Source: an uncultured Chitinophagaceae bacterium
Lineage (GTDB): Bacteria > Bacteroidota > Bacteroidia > Chitinophagales > Chitinophagaceae
Reading direction: 5' to 3'
Length of the DNA: 8,961 bases
Assembly (NCBI GenBank): GCA_946885665.1
Contig: CAMPGT010000160.1
Span: 1-8,961 of the forward strand
Shown here: positions 7,081-8,961 of the stretch, piece after piece
How the letters are laid out: the number at the start of each line of letters is the position of its first letter
How positions within the stretch are numbered: position 1 is the first letter of the stretch
Position numbers and translations under genes: made by a program
The notes under the pieces: model-generated
Databases searched by the model: none
Told to the model about the DNA's origin: nothing
What the model saw: only the letters and a program-made list of their open reading frames with translations

Positions 7081-7109
7081 TAAGATGACCCTAAGATGAC
7101 CCCAGGATG
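7066..7109. repeat. Four tandem 11-bp direct repeats
   Basis: Four contiguous units: ACCCCAGGATC (7066-7076), ACCCTAAGATG (7077-7087), ACCCTAAGATG (7088-7098) and ACCCCAGGATG (7099-7109). The middle two are identical and the outer two are near-identical, giving the consensus ACCCYARGATG. The 11-bp pitch places each unit on nearly the same face of the helix, as in OmpR/PhoB-type operator arrays. The first unit overlaps the right arm of the hairpin. The array ends 51 bp before the receiver gene's start. Confidence 0.8.
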
Positions 7110-7138
7110 TCGTTACGGAATGTGGAAAATACTATATC

Positions 7139-7150
7139 TTAGTGCACTAA
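7139..7150. promoter_or_regulatory. Perfect 12-bp palindrome, candidate operator
   Basis: TTAGTGCACTAA is a perfect palindrome ending 10 bp before the GTG start codon of the receiver gene. It overlaps a one-mismatch -7-like element TATCTTAG (7135-7142), so a dimeric repressor bound here would block transcription initiation. No -33 TTG lies at the expected distance, so the promoter itself is uncertain. The operator role is inferred. Confidence 0.4.
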
Positions 7151-7160
7151 ATACGATACA

Positions 7161-7529
7161 GTGGAAAAAGTAACGCGAAAGAAAGTGTTGATCATCGAAG
7201 ATGAAGGGGATATGTGCCTCCTGATGAACATCATCCTCACCGGCGAACAAATGGATCTCGAACACGTCACCAGCCTTAGCAACGCTGCGACATATCTTCA
7301 CGACCATAAGCCCGATGTTGTGCTCCTCGACAATAAACTTCCCGACGGATATGGCGTGGACTTCCTGCGTATCATCAAGAAAGTATCGCCCGCCAGCAAA
7401 GTGATCATGATCACCGGCTTCGATGCTTCCGCAGGCGACGTGGCCATCGAGAATGGCGCCGACCTGTTCTTAACCAAGCCATTTACCAAGGACCAGTTGA
7501 AGGAATCGGTCAACAAATTCATTAATTAA
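7161..7529 (+). CDS. Single-domain CheY-like response regulator
   Basis: A 122-residue receiver domain with no output domain. The phosphorylation site is complete: acidic pair E13/D14 (IIEDE), phospho-acceptor D57 (VVLLDNKLPDG), T85 (MITG) and K106 in TKPF. The start is GTG at 7161. An in-frame TAG at 7140 rules out a start further upstream, and the next ATG (codon 18) would remove the first beta-strand and the acidic pair. The LPDGYG loop resembles receivers of the NtrC/hybrid-kinase type. No histidine kinase is adjacent, so it is an orphan that must act by protein-protein contact, for example with a phosphorelay, kinase or motility component. Its upstream region holds unusual repeats. It converges on the flavoprotein gene with 12 bp between stops. 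Confidence 0.93.
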   Translation: MEKVTRKKVLIIEDEGDMCLLMNIILTGEQMDLEHVTSLSNAATYLHDHKPDVVLLDNKLPDGYGVDFLRIIKKVSPASKVIMITGFDASAGDVAIENGADLFLTKPFTKDQLKESVNKFIN

Positions 7530-7530
7530 T

Positions 7531-7542
7531 CATTCATTCATT
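7531..7542. repeat. CATT x3 microsatellite between convergent stop codons
   Basis: Three CATT units fill the space between the receiver gene's stop and the flavoprotein gene's stop. Length variation here would mostly be neutral, though it reaches the last codon of the flavoprotein. No hairpin with a T-run is visible. Confidence 0.5.
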
Positions 7543-8579
7543 CACTCTCCGTTCAGGAGCGTGTGCTGCGATGCAGTGTGAACATTTCGCCAAACCTGGT
7601 TGATGATCGAACCGGTTTGCGCGGCCTCCATCCCGCAATAAGGGTACAACGCGTCCACCCAATCCCTGCACCGCTGCGCGAGACGAATGCTGCTCTTGCT
7701 TACATGATCCAATTGACTTTTCGATATGACGCCCGAAAGATGCTCCTCCCACGATTCGTCGAGCGCTAAATAAAATTGCCCGCGCAGCGAATCCATTTCC
7801 TGCACCGCCTCTCCAACCAGCGATACTGCATTGTTCCTCCTTTCGATAAGCGGCGCTGCAAGCTCCGCAAAATACCGGCACATGCCCGACATGTTCACAG
7901 AAATAGTGGCCTGTGCCAATTGCAAAAACGGATAGCGATATACAGCTCCGGGTATTTTCGCCTGCAAAGGGTCAATTTGAAAACTGCGGTGATGCGGAAT
8001 AATTAATTTATTTACGGCGAAGGAATGTCCCGCCGTGGCATTTAGCCCGGTATAATTCCAGTTTCGCGACAGCGACACTTCCTGTCTTTCAAAAATAAAA
8101 GAGCGCACATAAGAATTTCCTTCATCCTCCACCGTGCAATTGGCCGTGAAATGTGTTGCATGCGGTGCGCCGCTCGAATAATCCCATGCTCCACTCACCA
8201 GGTATCCGTCGTCGGTTCTTTCTGCCGTTCCGTTCACCTGTCCGCTTCCGGCGAGGCAAACTTTGTCGTTATTAAATACTTCTTGCGCGAGCGTCTCATC
8301 GAAATAGCCCACGAACATTCCCGCGCCGGCGCACAATGTAACCACCCATCCTATGCTGCCATCGGCCCATGCGATGCTTTCTTCCAGCCGCACCGCTTCG
8401 GGCAGCGAATAATTTAATCCCCCCATAACTTCGGGAACAAATAACCTGAACCAACGTTTACGGTGAATGATGTCGAGTTGCACAGGCGTTAACTGACCCG
8501 CACATTCAGCTGTTGCCGTTTCATTGCGAATGGCGGCGCTCAGGTCGTTAGGCAGCAGGGTGGACGGATGATGCACCAT
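7542..8579 (-). CDS. Acyl-CoA-dehydrogenase-fold flavoprotein (DszC/HsaA-like)
   Basis: A 345-residue protein of the acyl-CoA dehydrogenase superfamily. It shows the N-terminal helical domain (about 25-105, with LFVPEVMGGL and ESIAWADGSIGWVV), a central beta-domain with VSGAWDYSSGAPHA (128-141), and a C-terminal helical domain ending in NQVWRNVHTASQH (327-339). These motifs point to the branch with flavin-dependent monooxygenases and oxidases (DszC, HsaA, HpaB-type class D), where the R-x-x-H-x-A-x-x-H tail lies at the flavin site. I see no clear general-base Glu of classical acyl-CoA dehydrogenases. It is somewhat shorter than the usual 380-400 residues. Substrate is unknown. Its ATG lies within the pnuC-like gene (32-bp overlap), so translation is probably coupled. 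A partner flavin reductase is not in the window. Confidence 0.85.
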   Translation of the reverse strand: MVHHPSTLLPNDLSAAIRNETATAECAGQLTPVQLDIIHRKRWFRLFVPEVMGGLNYSLPEAVRLEESIAWADGSIGWVVTLCAGAGMFVGYFDETLAQEVFNNDKVCLAGSGQVNGTAERTDDGYLVSGAWDYSSGAPHATHFTANCTVEDEGNSYVRSFIFERQEVSLSRNWNYTGLNATAGHSFAVNKLIIPHHRSFQIDPLQAKIPGAVYRYPFLQLAQATISVNMSGMCRYFAELAAPLIERRNNAVSLVGEAVQEMDSLRGQFYLALDESWEEHLSGVISKSQLDHVSKSSIRLAQRCRDWVDALYPYCGMEAAQTGSIINQVWRNVHTASQHTLLNGE

Positions 8580-8961
8580 CTTCTTCTTTTATTTTTCTTT
8601 TCCATGAATAATAGCCCTGCACCGCCACAATAAATAAGAACACAGCAAGTGCAGCAAACAAAGGCAGGCTCTTGTGCCACAATAACGGGATGGAAATTGC
8701 ATTGGAAATATTAAGCAATATCCAGTTCTCTATTTTTCGCTGTGCCAGCAGCCACATGCCTGCCCAGGCTGTTACTGTCACCACTGCATCCAGTTCAGGA
8801 ACGGTAGATGGTGTGAAGCTCGGGAATAGAACCGTAAAGTGAGTTAGCATAAACAGTAAAAGGCCGTAACCGATGCCAACAATCGCTGCTACGATCCACC
8901 AGTCTTTTTTTGTGCAGTAACTGATCTTTACAGGTGGCTTGTCTTTCTTTTTTGCCCAGTG
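8548..8961 (-). CDS. pnuC: PnuC-family vitamin/nucleoside transporter, 5' end cut off
   Basis: The frame is open from the window edge at 8961 to the TAA at 8548-8550, giving 137 residues. The ATG at 8850 is internal. The visible sequence begins HWAKKKDKPP, typical of the cytoplasmic loop of PnuC proteins. Hydrophobic helices follow, with the family signature around WAGMWLLAQRKIENWILLNISNAISIPLLW, a block here split across about residues 70-100 of the visible part, and a final helix ending in GYYSWKRK. PnuC proteins move nicotinamide riboside by facilitated diffusion; close Bacteroidetes relatives (PnuT) take up thiamine and lie near TonB receptors and thiamine pyrophosphokinase. Neither those genes nor a TPP riboswitch is visible here, so the substrate is undecided. 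Roughly the first third is outside the window. Confidence 0.85.
   Translation of the reverse strand, partial: HWAKKKDKPPVKISYCTKKDWWIVAAIVGIGYGLLLFMLTHFTVLFPSFTPSTVPELDAVVTVTAWAGMWLLAQRKIENWILLNISNAISIPLLWHKSLPLFAALAVFLFIVAVQGYYSWKRKIKEEDGASSVHPAA

Overview
The window looks like chromosomal DNA from a Bacteroidetes bacterium, most likely the Chitinophagaceae or a close family. The pointers are a TPR-bearing LytS-type sensor kinase next to a LytTR regulator, a SHOCT-tailed membrane protein, a small secreted beta-barrel ending in Phe, weak Shine-Dalgarno signals, and promoter-like sequences that fit TTG/TTTG-N17-23-TAnnTTTG better than the sigma-70 consensus. The taxonomic call is inference from gene content. 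I see no tRNA, rRNA, CRISPR array, insertion sequence or phage gene.

Layout, left to right. Positions 1-318 (+) hold the 3' part of a DUF202 (YidH-like) membrane protein cut by the window edge. Positions 3148-323 (-) hold a two-gene signalling operon: a secreted-N-terminus TPR/LytS-type histidine kinase, then, 6 nt later, a LytTR response regulator. After a divergent 195-bp intergenic region, 3344-5397 (+) hold three closely spaced genes: a four-helix SHOCT membrane protein, a small outer-membrane beta-barrel, and a six-helix voltage-gated-type potassium channel with a C-terminal zinc ribbon. A hairpin terminator overlaps the channel's stop codon. A convergent MscS-family mechanosensitive channel lies at 6496-5423 (-). 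A small alpha-helical protein of unknown function (6893-6696, -) follows. It is divergent from an orphan CheY-like receiver protein (7161-7529, +). The 267 bp between these two start codons hold a nested inverted repeat, four tandem 11-bp direct repeats and a perfect 12-bp palindrome. Positions 8961-7542 (-) carry a partial PnuC-family vitamin/nucleoside transporter whose end overlaps, by 32 bp, an acyl-CoA-dehydrogenase-fold (DszC/HsaA-like) flavoprotein.

How the genes may work together. The kinase and regulator are a cognate pair by position. The SHOCT/barrel/K-channel cluster and the facing MscS gene suggest an envelope or ion-homeostasis neighbourhood, but only proximity supports this. 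The transporter and flavoprotein are probably co-translated. No clear novel multi-gene system is visible. The least explained parts are the structured control region at 7003-7150, the zinc-ribbon tail of the potassium channel, and the pnuC-flavoprotein pairing.
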